Shown here: positions 18,645 to 27,437 of the stretch, piece by piece | How the letters are laid out: each line of letters starts with the position of its first letter | Position numbering within the stretch: the first letter of the stretch is position 1 | Source: an uncultured Alteromonadaceae bacterium | Lineage (GTDB): Bacteria; Pseudomonadota; Gammaproteobacteria; Enterobacterales; Alteromonadaceae | Length of the DNA stretch: 64,000 nucleotides | NCBI GenBank assembly: GCA_947501935.1 | Contig: CANMXU010000012.1 | Span: 1 to 64,000, forward strand | Reading direction: 5' to 3' | Notes under the pieces: model-generated | Databases searched by the model: none | Told to the model about the DNA's origin: nothing | The model's input: only the letters and a program-made list of their open reading frames with translations | Program-made: the position numbers and the translations under genes

Positions 18645-19484
18645 ATGTTTAAAAAATTCATCATTGGATTTATTGTCCTTGTTATTGTCATCGCAGCAAG
18701 TCTATTTAGCTATGCAAAGTATTGGGGCATGATCCCTCGTCATGATTATGAAACCGTGGCGCCCATTATTCCTAAGCTGTCAAAACCCGCCGTACTTATT
18801 TTCAATAAAACCAATGGCTTTATTCATCACGATGCACAACCTGCAGCTCAAGCTATGCTAACTAAATTAGTGCAAAATAACGCATGGGATATTTATACAA
18901 CCGATAATGGTGCTATTCATAATAATAACGATTTAGCCCAGTTTAAGGTTATTGTGTGGAATAACGTCTCAGGTGATGTGCTTACCCCTTCACAAAGAAA
19001 AGCTTTTAAACACTGGCTAGAACAAGGAGGAGGTTGGTTAGGTATTCATGCTTCAGGAGGTGATCCGTCTTATCAATGGCAATGGTATGTAGACAGCTTA
19101 ATTGGTGCTCAATTTATTGGCCATACCATGCATCCTCAATTTCAAAACGCAACAATAGAGGTTGCTGATGCACAGCAACCTTTAACAAGCCACTTGCCAA
19201 AAACGTTTTTATTTCCTGATGAAGAATGGTACGCATTTGATCGTAACCCAAGACATACCGGCCATGAAATATTAATAACCATTGACGAAACCTCTTATCA
19301 AACGGTAGGTCAATCTTTTTTAGGTAATGACCAAATGGCGGGCGAACATCCGCTTGTATGGCGCAGTACAATTGGCCAAGGGCGAGCATTTTATTCCGCC
19401 ATAGGGCACCAAGCCAAAAGTTATCAAATCAATGAATATGTGGAACTCATTAATAAAGCGCTCGTATGGTTGATGGGTGAATAA
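18645..19484 (+). CDS. ThuA-like domain protein, membrane anchored
   Basis: A 279-residue protein with an N-terminal hydrophobic anchor (about residues 4-24) and a ThuA-like domain (a class-I glutamine-amidotransferase-like fold). Visible signatures are FNKTNGFIHHD near the start of the domain, IVWNNVSGD, QGGGWLGIHASGGD, DEEWYAFD, and GRAFYSAIGHQ at the end. ThuA proteins are often found with sugar-utilisation genes, and some act in oxidation or trimming of sugars, but the reaction is poorly defined. It sits between two operons of the same saccharolytic locus, after a terminator, so it has its own promoter or starts a new unit with the next genes. Confidence 0.82.
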   Translation: MFKKFIIGFIVLVIVIAASLFSYAKYWGMIPRHDYETVAPIIPKLSKPAVLIFNKTNGFIHHDAQPAAQAMLTKLVQNNAWDIYTTDNGAIHNNNDLAQFKVIVWNNVSGDVLTPSQRKAFKHWLEQGGGWLGIHASGGDPSYQWQWYVDSLIGAQFIGHTMHPQFQNATIEVADAQQPLTSHLPKTFLFPDEEWYAFDRNPRHTGHEILITIDETSYQTVGQSFLGNDQMAGEHPLVWRSTIGQGRAFYSAIGHQAKSYQINEYVELINKALVWLMGE

Positions 19485-19609
19485 CCTATTTTAAAATATT
19501 TCCAATCGGTTTTAGTCACTTTACCTAAAGAGAATTAGCGCTATTTGTTCAGGTTGTTTTCATTTTCACCCCTTACCTTGATGGCTAATTTTTTAAAAGG
19601 TAGCCGTTC

Positions 19610-20095
19610 ATGACTGCAAATACTCAATACATCAAAAAACAAACCACGATCCAGCTTATCGCTAATTTTATAATCGGCGGGGTAATCGCTTATTTCATGA
19701 CCAAAGAATTACCGCTGGTTAATTTATGGTTAGACACCAAAAATATCGCCCAAACCAATATATCGGTTGATTTTATTATGGGCAGTTTTTTTATGGCCTT
19801 AATTTTATGTTTTGTCTATTCAATGTTAACTAAAAAGGCTAAAAGCAAAGGCGAGTTAACAAGCCAAAAAGCCAATGCATTTTTTGCCGGTTTACCAAAT
19901 AAACTCACTAGTCGCAGCTTTTTTGTTGGCGCGATCTTCCTGCTTATTTTTGGTTTTTCTGCAATCTTAATTTTTACACTATTTGGTATCGAAGGATTAA
20001 GCCCTAGCAGTTTTGTAATACTTAAAGCATTCCTTTCAGGGATACAAGCCGCTTTGGTTACCTACATTGTTATTAATAAAGAATTGAGTTGTTAA
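19610..20095 (+). CDS. Small multi-pass membrane protein
   Basis: A 161-residue protein with about four hydrophobic helices (residues 13-31, 52-70, 103-126 and 133-155) and no recognisable family. It is preceded by AAAGGT and lies 125 bases after ThuA and 57 bases before the esterase gene, all on the same strand. Like the protein at 11467-12030 it is an orphan membrane protein inside the sugar locus; the two are not obviously the same family. No function is proposed. Confidence 0.7.
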   Translation: MTANTQYIKKQTTIQLIANFIIGGVIAYFMTKELPLVNLWLDTKNIAQTNISVDFIMGSFFMALILCFVYSMLTKKAKSKGELTSQKANAFFAGLPNKLTSRSFFVGAIFLLIFGFSAILIFTLFGIEGLSPSSFVILKAFLSGIQAALVTYIVINKELSC

Positions 20096-20152
20096 GCATA
20101 ATTTATCGCTTAGTTTTGTTTTAGGCGTGAAAAACTAAAGGAAGGAATAAAG

Positions 20153-21118
20153 ATGAAAGTTAGTTATAAAATGATTGATAAAGAGCTTCGTTTATTTGGC
20201 ATGTTAATTAAGCCATTTTGCCGTCCATCGTTAGCTATGTTCAAATTTGTGCAAAAGCAGTGCCTTAAATCTCGAGGGAAAATGATCGAGGGCTTAGATT
20301 GCCAAGAACGTTATATCGATAGCGAAAATAGCAATGAAAAAATTAGAGTTCGCATTTATAAGCCTTTAACAAGCAGCGATAAACCTTTACCTGTTGTGTT
20401 GTATTGTCACGGTGGCGGTTACGCACTAACCGTTCCTGAATTAGCTTACCCGCAAATAAAAGGCCTTATTGATACTCGTGACTGTATTGTTGTAGCGCCT
20501 GATTACAGAAAATCAATGGAAGCGCCTTATCCTGCAGCGTTAGATGATTGTTATGATACATTAAAGTGGATTAAAAATAACATTAATGAACTGGGCGCAC
20601 GTAGCGACCAAATCATGGTAGTAGGGCACAGTGCTGGCGGTGGTTTAACGGCCGCGGTAACGTTACTGGCCAGAGATAAAAAAGAAGTCAATATTGCCTT
20701 TCAAATGCCGGTATGTCCAATGATTGACGATTGCATGTTAGGTGATTCTGCTATTGATAATAACGCCCCGATGTGGAATTCAAAACTTAATGCCTTCGGT
20801 TGGGATTTATATCTGAAAGATTTAAAAGATAATAACCAAGAAATTCCAGCGTATGCTGCACCTGCTCGCGCAACCGACTATAAAAACTTACCACCAACAG
20901 CAACCTATGTCGGTGATATCGAGCCATTTAGAGATGAAACCATAGCTTATGTCGAAAATTTAAAAGCAGCTGGTGTCCCTACTAAATTTAAATTATATAA
21001 GGGAGGTTATCATGGCTTTGATGCCATTGTACCTAAAGCTAAAATAAGTCAGCAGGCAATTGAATTTATTCATAGCGAATTTAGCTATGCCGTTGATAAC
21101 TACTTTGCCAAGCAATAA
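20153..21118 (+). CDS. Alpha/beta hydrolase of the HSL (acetyl-esterase) family
   Basis: A 321-residue serine hydrolase. The oxyanion-hole motif HGGGYAL, the nucleophile elbow GHSAGGG, the acid in the VGDIEPFRDE region and the histidine in YHGFD form the family set. There is no clear signal peptide, so it is probably cytoplasmic or loosely membrane associated. Ribosome site GGAAGGAA is strong. HSL-family enzymes hydrolyse short-chain esters; in this setting it could remove acetyl or similar ester groups from imported sugars, which is an inference from position only. A terminator follows at once. Confidence 0.85.
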   Translation: MKVSYKMIDKELRLFGMLIKPFCRPSLAMFKFVQKQCLKSRGKMIEGLDCQERYIDSENSNEKIRVRIYKPLTSSDKPLPVVLYCHGGGYALTVPELAYPQIKGLIDTRDCIVVAPDYRKSMEAPYPAALDDCYDTLKWIKNNINELGARSDQIMVVGHSAGGGLTAAVTLLARDKKEVNIAFQMPVCPMIDDCMLGDSAIDNNAPMWNSKLNAFGWDLYLKDLKDNNQEIPAYAAPARATDYKNLPPTATYVGDIEPFRDETIAYVENLKAAGVPTKFKLYKGGYHGFDAIVPKAKISQQAIEFIHSEFSYAVDNYFAKQ

Positions 21119-21131
21119 TCCATACTTAATA

Positions 21132-21159
21132 CTCAATTTATAGCCAATTGAGCTTTTTT
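21132..21159 (+). terminator. Intrinsic terminator after esterase gene
   Basis: CTCAATT pairs with AATTGAG across a 7-base loop, followed by CTTTTTT. Confidence 0.75.
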
Positions 21160-21304
21160 ATCAGGTGTTTAGCTGCCCCTGAACCGTTAAGCGCCTGATA
21201 ATTATACTATATTTAAATCATCCTTCCTTTCAGGATAGTTTCAGACTTCATTGTTAATCTACAACTATCTATCAATATATGATGCTCAATCTGGGTAAAT
21301 AACT

Positions 21305-22840
21305 ATGTTCAAACCTTGGAAGTTTTTATCAATTGCTGCTGCAGTGATTGTTTCGGCATTACCAATCAGTCATGCTAGAACGAGTAATGAAGTAACGGAT
21401 GTAAAAACACAAACCCAACCTAATATTATTTTTATATTCGCTGATGATCTCGGTTATGGCGATATCAGCTCTTTTGGCGCAATCGATATTAACACCCCAA
21501 ACATTGACCAACTAGGCGAGCAAGGGATCAAGTTTACTAACTTTTATTCTGCTGCCAATATTTGTACTCCGTCTCGTGCATCGCTATTAACAGGTCGTCA
21601 TTCTGTACGTATGGGGATCTCAGCTGTTTTTGCTGAAGACAGCCCCAATGGTATGCCTTTAAGTGAAATTACTATTGCTGAAGCGTTAAAACCGCAAGGG
21701 TATAAAACCGGTATGGTCGGCAAATGGCATCTTGGTCATCAAGACCGTTTTATGCCTTGGAATCAAGGTTTTGAAGAATTTTATGGTGTGCCATACAGTA
21801 ACGATATGGCCAGTTTCTTTTGGTATGAAAATCAAGAGATCACCTATACAGAAATTGATCAGCAGTATTTAACTAAACGTTATACCGACAAAGCCATCGA
21901 TTTTATCGATCGTCATCAGCACCAACCTTTCTTTTTATATCTTGCCCATAACATGCCACATGTGCCGCTTTATGCATCCCCTGAATTTTTAGGCAGCAGT
22001 GAACGAGGGCTATACGGCGATGTGGTGCAAGAGCTTGACTGGTCAGTCGGCGAAATTATTAACACTCTAAAAGAGAAAGGTTTATGGGAAAATACCTTAT
22101 TAGTATTTACCAGTGATAACGGCCCGTGGTTAATGATGGGCGATGACGGTGGTTCAGCGGGTGAATTACGTAACGGTAAAATGACAACCTTTGACGGTGG
22201 CCATCGAGTACCAACGGTTGCTCATTGGCCTGCAGGTATAAAACCTCGTCAATATGACGGCGTATTGTCTATGCTTGATTGGTTTCCTACCTTTGTTGAA
22301 CTGAGTGGCGGCTCATTACCAACAGATCGAGAAATTGATGGGCATAATATTACCCGTGTACTCAGCGGAGAAAACGAAAACCAAGAGGGCGTTTATGTTT
22401 ATTTCGATCGCCTCAATAAACAAGTACAAGCGGTGCGTAAAGGAAACTTTAAATTAAAACTCGCTCATGGCTTGGGGCTAAACATTTATACCGGCAACGG
22501 CATTATTGCCAATATGACCGCTTACAGTCACCCGCTTTTGTTAATCGACCTAACAAAAGACCCATTCGAAAGTGAAAACTTAGCAGACCAATACCCAGAA
22601 AAAGTTGCTGAATTAAAAGCAATTATTGCCAAGCATCAATCTATTACGCCAGAGCAACGCTGGTTATTAATGGGCGGTACCGCCAGTGATAAAAAAGGCT
22701 ATGGGGCTTTTTTCACCACGCTTGGGGTTATCGCGCTTATTTCCTTAATTATGCTCATCGGTATTATTTATGGTGTATTCAAGCTGCTAAAGCATGGTTT
22801 CCGCCGTATCAAACTATCAAGACAACAATCTTCAAACTAG
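21305..22840 (+). CDS. S1 sulfatase (CTPSR type) with C-terminal membrane anchor
   Basis: A 511-residue arylsulfatase-like enzyme. A signal peptide ends near SHA; then come the metal motif FIFADDLGYGD, Cys87 in ICTPSRASLLTGRH as the formylglycine site, GKWHLGH, SDNGPW and GELRNGKMTTFDGGHRVP. Unusually, a long hydrophobic helix (about residues 467-492, TTLGVIALISLIMLIG) followed by a basic tail ends the protein, so it should be held in the inner membrane by its C-terminus while the catalytic domain faces the periplasm. It lies 10 bases upstream of the third GH3 gene and is probably co-transcribed with it. Substrate position is not readable. Confidence 0.92.
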   Translation: MFKPWKFLSIAAAVIVSALPISHARTSNEVTDVKTQTQPNIIFIFADDLGYGDISSFGAIDINTPNIDQLGEQGIKFTNFYSAANICTPSRASLLTGRHSVRMGISAVFAEDSPNGMPLSEITIAEALKPQGYKTGMVGKWHLGHQDRFMPWNQGFEEFYGVPYSNDMASFFWYENQEITYTEIDQQYLTKRYTDKAIDFIDRHQHQPFFLYLAHNMPHVPLYASPEFLGSSERGLYGDVVQELDWSVGEIINTLKEKGLWENTLLVFTSDNGPWLMMGDDGGSAGELRNGKMTTFDGGHRVPTVAHWPAGIKPRQYDGVLSMLDWFPTFVELSGGSLPTDREIDGHNITRVLSGENENQEGVYVYFDRLNKQVQAVRKGNFKLKLAHGLGLNIYTGNGIIANMTAYSHPLLLIDLTKDPFESENLADQYPEKVAELKAIIAKHQSITPEQRWLLMGGTASDKKGYGAFFTTLGVIALISLIMLIGIIYGVFKLLKHGFRRIKLSRQQSSN

Positions 22841-22850
22841 GTAAATTATT

Positions 22851-24869
22851 ATGAATAAATGGTTTAAATATTCTGCAATCGCTGTTGCCGTGCCTGTCGG
22901 ATTAGCAGCACTAGGCGCAGCTAAAGTATTTTGGCTCGATACGATTTTAGCTAAAAGTGATATTGGTCCTGAAGCGCCTACTTTAACGGCTAATGGTCAT
23001 ACTTATCGCGATCTAAATAAAAATGGTCAGTTAGATGTATACGAGGACTCACGCCAACCGATTGATCGCCGTGTCAGTGATTTAATTGATCAAATGAACA
23101 TTGAAGAAAAAGCAGGCTTAATGTTTCAGCCACCGATGACTTTTGGCGAAAATGCTGAAATTCTTGCAGGCATGAATATGCAAATAGGTTATGGCACTTA
23201 TGATGTCATTAACTCGCGCTTAATCAATCATTTTAATTTAATGGGTTCAGCGCCGGTCAATGAAATGGCGCGTTGGCACAATGAAATTCAAAAGCTTGCC
23301 GAACAAACACGTTTAGGTATTCCTATTACTATTTCAACGGATCCGCGCCATAGTTTGCGTGATGGAAAAAGTGCAACATCTGTTCGTACAGAAGGTTTTT
23401 CGTTATGGCCAGAGCCTATTGGTTTTGGCGCCATTGGTGATGAAAAAGTTGCAGAAGAGTTTGGCCGTATTGCTAATATTGAATATCGCGCTGTTGGTAT
23501 TCGTTTAGCATTGCACCCAATGGCTGATTTAGCCACTGAGCCACGTTGGGCGCGTGGTATTGGTACCTTTGGCGAAGAAGCTGAGCTTTCTTCAAAGTTA
23601 GTTGCTGGTTATATCAAGGGTTTCCAAGGCGCAAATATTGGCAACTCAAGTGTGTTGACCATGGTGAAACATTTCCCTGGTGGCGGCCCGCAACGTGACG
23701 GTTTAGATGCGCATCAGTTTTATGGCGCAGAGCAGGCTTATCCGGGTGATAACTTTGATTATCACTTAAAACCTTTCCAAGCAGCATTTGATGTAGGCGC
23801 CGCGCAAGTTATGCCGTATTACGGTATTCCCAATGGCCAAACGTCTGAAGATGTTGCCATGAGCTTTAACAAAGAAATTATCACTGACATGCTACGTGGT
23901 GATTTTGGCTTTGACGGCGTGGTTTGTACTGATTGGGGCATTGTCACGTCAAAAATGGCGGGCCCTGTTGTTGCCATGCGTGCCAGAGCTTGGGGCTTAG
24001 AAGGGCTATCTGAGTCTGATCGCTTTAAAAAAGCACTTGATGCCGGTGTAGATCAGTTTGGCGGTGAAGAATTACCTGAGTTTATTGTTGATTTAGTTGA
24101 ATCTGGACAGGTTTCAGAAGGGCGTATTAATACCTCTATCCGCCGAATTTTAAAAGATAAATTCCGTTTAGGATTATTCGATGACCCATATGTTGATATG
24201 GCGATGGCGGATAAAATTGCCGGTACTGATGAATTTATGAAAGCAGGGGCATTAGCACAGCGTAAATCTTTAGTACTCCTTAAAAACCAAGAGCAAAACA
24301 ACTCACAGAGCACTTCACAGAGCACTTCTCAAAGCGCTTCACAAAACCATGACTATGCCTTGCCTTTAGCCAAAGGAATTAAGGTATATATTGAAGGTTT
24401 AAGTAAAGAATCCACTGAAAAATATGCACAAGTAGTTGATAACTTAAATGATGCTGATGTTGCTATTTTACATGTTAAAGCGCCTCACCGTCCGCCAAGA
24501 ACCGATTTAGGTTTTGGCGAAAACATTATTGAAACTATTCTTAACCAAGGCGATTTAGACTTTAAAGGCGAAGAGTTAGCGCATATTAATAACGTGATGG
24601 CTACCAAGCCAACGGTTGTGGTTATTTACTTAGAGCGTCCTTCCGTTATTCCTGAAATTGCTGAAAATGCCGTTGGTATTTTAGCTGAATTTGGTGCAAC
24701 CGATGAAGCGATGTTAGACGTGCTATTTGGCGACTTTAATCCAACCGGTAAATTGCCATTTGAAATGCCACGTTCTATGGCGGCTGTAGAAGCACAATTT
24801 GAAGATGTGCCTTTTGATTCAGTTGATCCGTTATTTAACTTTGGTCACGGTTTATCATACAAGCAATAA
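22851..24869 (+). CDS. GH3 glycoside hydrolase (divergent subfamily), membrane anchored
   Basis: A 672-residue GH3 protein only distantly related to the other two here. An N-terminal hydrophobic segment (about residues 6-28) is followed by a calcium-binding-like stretch (DLNKNGQLDVYED), the barrel (MVKHFPGGGPQ, VMPYYGIP) with nucleophile Asp in VVCTDWG, and the second GH3 domain ending FGHGLSYKQ. It has no C-terminal fibronectin-III domain. The two domains are separated by a low-complexity stretch of Gln/Ser/Thr encoded by four imperfect 12-base repeats (about 24300-24347). Such GH3 enzymes are often beta-glucosidases, but no sugar can be fixed here. It is co-directional with the sulfatase before it; a long hairpin follows. 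Confidence 0.88.
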   Translation: MNKWFKYSAIAVAVPVGLAALGAAKVFWLDTILAKSDIGPEAPTLTANGHTYRDLNKNGQLDVYEDSRQPIDRRVSDLIDQMNIEEKAGLMFQPPMTFGENAEILAGMNMQIGYGTYDVINSRLINHFNLMGSAPVNEMARWHNEIQKLAEQTRLGIPITISTDPRHSLRDGKSATSVRTEGFSLWPEPIGFGAIGDEKVAEEFGRIANIEYRAVGIRLALHPMADLATEPRWARGIGTFGEEAELSSKLVAGYIKGFQGANIGNSSVLTMVKHFPGGGPQRDGLDAHQFYGAEQAYPGDNFDYHLKPFQAAFDVGAAQVMPYYGIPNGQTSEDVAMSFNKEIITDMLRGDFGFDGVVCTDWGIVTSKMAGPVVAMRARAWGLEGLSESDRFKKALDAGVDQFGGEELPEFIVDLVESGQVSEGRINTSIRRILKDKFRLGLFDDPYVDMAMADKIAGTDEFMKAGALAQRKSLVLLKNQEQNNSQSTSQSTSQSASQNHDYALPLAKGIKVYIEGLSKESTEKYAQVVDNLNDADVAILHVKAPHRPPRTDLGFGENIIETILNQGDLDFKGEELAHINNVMATKPTVVVIYLERPSVIPEIAENAVGILAEFGATDEAMLDVLFGDFNPTGKLPFEMPRSMAAVEAQFEDVPFDSVDPLFNFGHGLSYKQ

Positions 24870-24933
24870 TTGATTATCTAACGTTAAATTATTACTTTTA
24901 ATTATTACTTTAATTTAAAGCGTTAGCCCCTCA

Positions 24934-24963
24934 AGGCCTTTTCATTATCTGATGAAAAGGCCT
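24934..24963 (+). terminator. Perfect 12-bp hairpin after GH3 copy 3
   Basis: AGGCCTTTTCAT pairs perfectly with ATGAAAAGGCCT across a 6-base loop. There is no T run, so termination activity is likely but not certain. It marks the end of the rightward sugar operons. Confidence 0.6.
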
Positions 24964-25049
24964 GTAAACTCACATTTTATTTAACCGTTTTTAACGCCTC
25001 TTATTTATTGCTCAGTGAACAAAGTCAACATTGATTACCTTGGCAAGTC

Positions 25050-25336
25050 GTGGTTACTTTATTGTTTGGTTTGATATATGGGTTTGGTTTTGCTGGGGCG
25101 CTTAATGATATTGGCGTGCCAGGGCATGCGGTAATGCCTACCTTGGTTGCCTTTAACTTCGGCGTTGAATTGGGCAGTTATCAATTGTTATTGTGGTTGG
25201 ATTTTTTGGCAAGTTTTCTTTCAAGGCTTTCGCACCAGCGCCTGAGCAAACAGTGATGTCTGCTCACGTTTTATCATCATTACTTTGCGGCTTAGGTGTT
25301 TATTGGTTTGTCAGCCGCACTCTCGTTTTTATTTAA
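25050..25336 (+). pseudogene. HupE/UreJ family remnant, frameshifted
   Basis: The frame from 25050 encodes the highly conserved HupE/UreJ core (FGLIYGFGFAGALND, GHAVMPTLVAFNFGVELG), then shifts; the end continues in another frame (AFAPAPEQTVM, LLCGLGVYWFVS) to TAA 25334-25336. Only the last third of a normal 200-residue or longer family member remains and the N-terminal histidine-rich metal region is absent. It is therefore a decayed fragment of a nickel/cobalt-type permease or accessory membrane protein, not an active gene. Confidence 0.75.
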
Positions 25337-25355
25337 CCATGGTTCTCGCTCATGA

Positions 25356-26486
25356 TCATTCTTGCCATAACCACTGCTGATAAATTGGCGTGGTTTGGTT
25401 AATGGTAAATACTTTCAGTAATACGCCTTTTTCAAGCACATCTAATTCGATAAAACCTTCTTGCGATGTAGAAAATAGTGTGTGCTCGTTATAACTTACG
25501 CTGCTTAGTTTTGCAGTGTTGGCTGCGCCGCTGACCAAATTGTAGTGGGTTTTACTTTCATCTTTTTGTTCAAACACCTGCAAACTGTGATCATGTCCTG
25601 CAGCAAAAATTGTTTTCGGGTAGTGGACAAGTTGAGCGTTTATGCTTTTTATTAAACGCTGGTACATAGGGCTATGTAAGTCTTGTTGGTTGTTATTAAA
25701 AAATGTTACCACGTTGACGTAAAGTTGATAGCCTAAGCTCGAATAATAACCGCCATGTGGCCCCATGGTTTCAATCGGGTGATGGCCATTTAAAACAATG
25801 ACATTTTCAGGAAACGCTTGATAGCTATCTTCTAGCAATGAAGATAAATGTTCCATGGCCTTGTTAAAGTCGTTTCGACTGGCCTTTAATAACCACATGG
25901 TGTCTAAAAAAACTAAACTGATGCCATCACGAATTATTATTTCAGGCATAGGCTGCGAAGATTTTTGATAAGGAACAAATTTGGCTGACAGTTTATGAGA
26001 ATTCGCGTAGTTTTCTATATAGTTTGCCTGTGAATCAACCTGTGTCGCATACCAATCATGATTACCCGGAGTAACAAACATTTCAGCGCCGCTTTGTTTA
26101 GAAACTTGAAGCTGTGCTTGTAAAAAGCTGATGTGTTTTACCTGCTCTGCGGTAAATGCTTGTTGATCTGCTTTTTTGTTTGGAAAGCCTGATGGATATA
26201 TATTATCGCCAAGCATGATCACTGACGTTTTTTCAGGAAATAGCGAGGCACGAGTTATCACCTTCTGTAAACTCGCCTGTAATGGCAAGAGTGTTGATAA
26301 ACCTGCATCACCTAATAAGATGATGCGTTGTTTAAGGTTCGCTGATTGTTCAATATTATCGCTTGGCTCTACAACGGTATTATTAGCCTTGATATTCGCT
26401 TTTATATAAATAGGCGATGCCGGTTGATTGAATGAACAAGCGTTCAAGGTCAGTGCAATAGAAAGTATTGCTAACTTTATCTTCAT
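25356..26486 (-). CDS. Calcineurin-like metallophosphoesterase lipoprotein
   Basis: A 376-residue exported protein with lipobox LNAC about 18 residues in. The metallophosphoesterase motif series is complete: GDAG, GDNIYPSG, GNHDW, NGHHP and AGHDHSLQ, so a two-metal centre should form. The arrangement resembles purple-acid-phosphatase-type hydrolases. ATG 26486 was preferred over one 12 bases upstream because TTGGAA sits at the right distance. It points leftward, convergent with the sugar locus, and is followed by the HupE remnant. It may release phosphate from organic esters outside the cytoplasm; link to the polysaccharide genes is not evident. Confidence 0.85.
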   Translation of the reverse strand: MKIKLAILSIALTLNACSFNQPASPIYIKANIKANNTVVEPSDNIEQSANLKQRIILLGDAGLSTLLPLQASLQKVITRASLFPEKTSVIMLGDNIYPSGFPNKKADQQAFTAEQVKHISFLQAQLQVSKQSGAEMFVTPGNHDWYATQVDSQANYIENYANSHKLSAKFVPYQKSSQPMPEIIIRDGISLVFLDTMWLLKASRNDFNKAMEHLSSLLEDSYQAFPENVIVLNGHHPIETMGPHGGYYSSLGYQLYVNVVTFFNNNQQDLHSPMYQRLIKSINAQLVHYPKTIFAAGHDHSLQVFEQKDESKTHYNLVSGAANTAKLSSVSYNEHTLFSTSQEGFIELDVLEKGVLLKVFTINQTTPIYQQWLWQE

Positions 26487-26632
26487 AGAATTTTCCAACT
26501 AACTGATTGAAATTTTAATTAACGCGCCGTGTTATGAATAAAACAACTTAGCGCTAGAGGTGTTAATTGATTCTAAGAGTAGGGTCTTAAGGTAAGCTTA
26601 AATGAGGATGGTTAACCATGTAATCTAGCAAT

Positions 26633-27364
26633 TTAATTAGTGCTTTTTATATTCTCGCTTGTCAATTTATTCATTTCTCGATCAAATAGCTGAACAATAT
26701 TTTGTACTTTTTCCCTGCCAAAATGCTTGTCAGAAAAACCAATGTAGATTTTTGATGTGCCAATGGTTAACAGTCTGCGAATTTTTTCAGGGTTTGTTAA
26801 AGCACTTTTGGCATTTTCAAAAGAGAAGGCATTAGAGGCAACAATATCAACCCTTGCCATTTCAAGTGCTTTAAAAGCTGACAAATTTGTTGTAAACCTT
26901 TGAATATGTCTATTTGCCATATGCGTTGTATCGGCTTTGATGTTCATTGTGTTAATCGAACGTGCTATTCCCAGCTTATACTTTTTTATCCAATCAACTG
27001 ATTTCACATCAATTTTTTTATTATTTAAGCTATAGAAATTTATTTCACTTTTCATAAAAGGCATATCACTTAGGGTAATATTTTCCGGTAGATAACTTTG
27101 ATAATCACTCTGATAAATATCACTAATGGTAACTAATGTGATTGCATATTGGCCCTTTTGAGTTTCTGTTGTCGCCCGTATAAGCGGCAGTTCGACATAA
27201 GCAATTTCATAGCCAATATTATTAAAAATAAGTCGAAGCTTTTCTCGCATCATTAAGTTTGAGAATTCAGTTGCATTAGGTAGCGCAACTTTTAGTTTTA
27301 CGTCATTGGCTTGAGAATATAAAGGCAAGGTTAGGGCAACAAAAAGTAATATCTTAAATTTCAT
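26633..27364 (-). CDS. Periplasmic solute-binding-like protein (SBP family 3 type)
   Basis: A 243-residue exported protein, signal peptide ending near SQA. The pattern of a basic N-terminal lobe (LKVALPNA), a hinge region and a repeat lobe with ALEMARVDIVASN resembles family-3 extracellular solute-binding domains. No ABC permease or ATPase is near, which is common for free-standing sensor-like members in marine gammaproteobacteria. It is similar to the next gene (27438-28220) in size and layout: both have LIRTAKEAQKG/LIRATTETQKG-type segments, so they are paralogues. The ligand is unknown. Confidence 0.7.
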   Translation of the reverse strand: MKFKILLFVALTLPLYSQANDVKLKVALPNATEFSNLMMREKLRLIFNNIGYEIAYVELPLIRATTETQKGQYAITLVTISDIYQSDYQSYLPENITLSDMPFMKSEINFYSLNNKKIDVKSVDWIKKYKLGIARSINTMNIKADTTHMANRHIQRFTTNLSAFKALEMARVDIVASNAFSFENAKSALTNPEKIRRLLTIGTSKIYIGFSDKHFGREKVQNIVQLFDREMNKLTSENIKSTN

Positions 27365-27437
27365 CTACAGCTGACCTTATTCAGAGATTACTGTTGAGTA
27401 TAGGAAATTATGCCAATAAAAAAAAGGGCAATTTCTG

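Noticed and set aside
25050..25256. Intact small membrane gene
   Set aside because: The frame breaks within the HupE/UreJ core and continues in another frame, so it is a remnant.
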